A program made the position numbers and the translations under genes. A model generated the notes under the pieces. The model searched no databases. It was not told the DNA's origin and worked only from the letters and a program-made list of their open reading frames with translations. A DNA stretch of 6,999 bases from JBFHES01 sp041584015 (GTDB lineage Bacteria > Bacteroidota > Bacteroidia > Bacteroidales > M50B96): the NCBI GenBank assembly GCA_041584015.1, contig JBFHES010000242.1, forward strand, positions 1 to 6,999, given 5' to 3'. Below, one piece after another: positions 6,593-6,999 of this stretch (within the stretch, counting starts at the first letter, position 1; each line of letters opens with the position of its first letter).

Positions 6593-6612
6593 ATTGTTTT
6601 CGTGTAAACAAT
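6593..6612 (+). promoter_or_regulatory. Perfect inverted repeat just upstream of the Omp28-like start codon
   Basis: ATTGTTT (6593-6599), a 6-nt spacer TCGTGT, then AAACAAT (6606-6612): a 7-bp perfect inverted repeat ending 4 nt before the ATG at 6617. In DNA it could be a dimeric regulator site; in RNA, a hairpin that covers the ribosome landing zone. AT-richness makes chance occurrence fairly likely. Confidence 0.35.
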
Positions 6613-6616
6613 TGTA

Positions 6617-6999
6617 ATGAGAACATATATTATCCTTTTTGCAGCGCTACTGTTATCTTCCCTTACTTATTCACAGAGCAATCGAATCGTTTTGCTTGAG
6701 CATTTTTCTAATGCCTCATGCGGTTCTTGTGCGTACTATAATCCACAGGTAGAATCACTAATAAATGCAAATCCAAAGTTAATTAGCATAAAATATCAAA
6801 ACAACTGGCCTGGCTATGATCCTATGAACTTACACAACCCAACCGATGTGAATGTTCGTAAGAATGTTTATGGCGTCAATGGGGTTCCGCATTCTATCCT
6901 TGACGGCAATCAATACAATAACCATCCATTTAATCTATTTCAGGCAAACATCACCAATCGCCTGCAACAAGCTACAAACTTCGAGATGATAGCACATCA
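6617..6999 (+). CDS. Secreted thioredoxin-like Omp28-related protein, N-terminal part (3' end outside window)
   Basis: An open frame from ATG 6617-6619 runs without a stop to the right edge (127 full codons visible). Residues 1-20 are a signal peptide (MRTY, then a hydrophobic core, ending LTYSQ, likely cut near Q20). The mature start NRIVLLEHFSNASCGSCAYYNP has the layout of Omp28-related/thioredoxin-fold proteins of Bacteroidota: a first strand, then a C35-G-S-C38 redox motif at the start of a helix. YGVNGVPHSILDG (85-97) follows, with P91 in the cis-Pro position facing the CxxC. Such proteins usually continue for several hundred residues and may end in a type IX sorting domain, which cannot be checked here. 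It lies 112 bp after the 820-aa gene on the same strand and may be partly co-transcribed. A disulfide or redox role outside the cytoplasm is inferred from the motif; the partner is unknown. Confidence 0.85.
   Translation, partial: MRTYIILFAALLLSSLTYSQSNRIVLLEHFSNASCGSCAYYNPQVESLINANPKLISIKYQNNWPGYDPMNLHNPTDVNVRKNVYGVNGVPHSILDGNQYNNHPFNLFQANITNRLQQATNFEMIAH

Overview
The window looks like a chromosomal segment from a member of the Bacteroidota. The evidence is the AT-rich, largely Shine-Dalgarno-free start regions, the Omp28-like secreted CxxC protein at the right edge, and a large secreted multi-module protein whose closing repeats resemble C-terminal regions I know from this phylum. I cannot assign a genus; a marine or anaerobic Bacteroidales/Marinilabiliales-type organism would fit but is not shown.

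Layout. Bases 1-284 (+) hold the 3' end of a probable SAM-dependent methyltransferase. It converges on a minus-strand operon, and one T/A-flanked hairpin (342-372) sits between the two as a bidirectional terminator. The operon is read right to left from 3807 to 392. It encodes an enoyl-CoA hydratase (259 aa), a 3-hydroxyacyl-CoA dehydrogenase (445 aa) and an SCP2-type thiolase (411 aa), with gaps of only 24 and 38 bp. These are three consecutive steps of beta-oxidation: hydration of enoyl-CoA, NAD-dependent oxidation of 3-hydroxyacyl-CoA, and thiolytic cleavage. Run backwards, the same steps give acetyl-CoA to crotonyl-CoA chemistry. No acyl-CoA dehydrogenase, ETF or CoA ligase lies in the window, so direction and chain length are open.

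A 234-bp divergent region (3808-4041) separates the operon from an 820-aa exported protein on the plus strand (4042-6504). That protein has a signal peptide, five tandem modules with a period of 127-129 residues, and a duplicated ~83-residue C-terminal domain ending exactly at the stop codon, with no recognisable type IX sorting domain. Each module has one conserved cysteine, and the fourth also has a vicinal Cys-Cys pair. After a 112-bp gap with two small hairpins, a second exported protein begins at 6617 and runs off the window. It is a thioredoxin-like Omp28-related protein with a CGSC motif.

The left half is central acyl-CoA metabolism and the right half is cell-surface or secreted protein; nothing in the sequence links the two. 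The least explained object is the five-module secreted protein. I see no tRNA, rRNA, CRISPR array, insertion sequence or phage gene.
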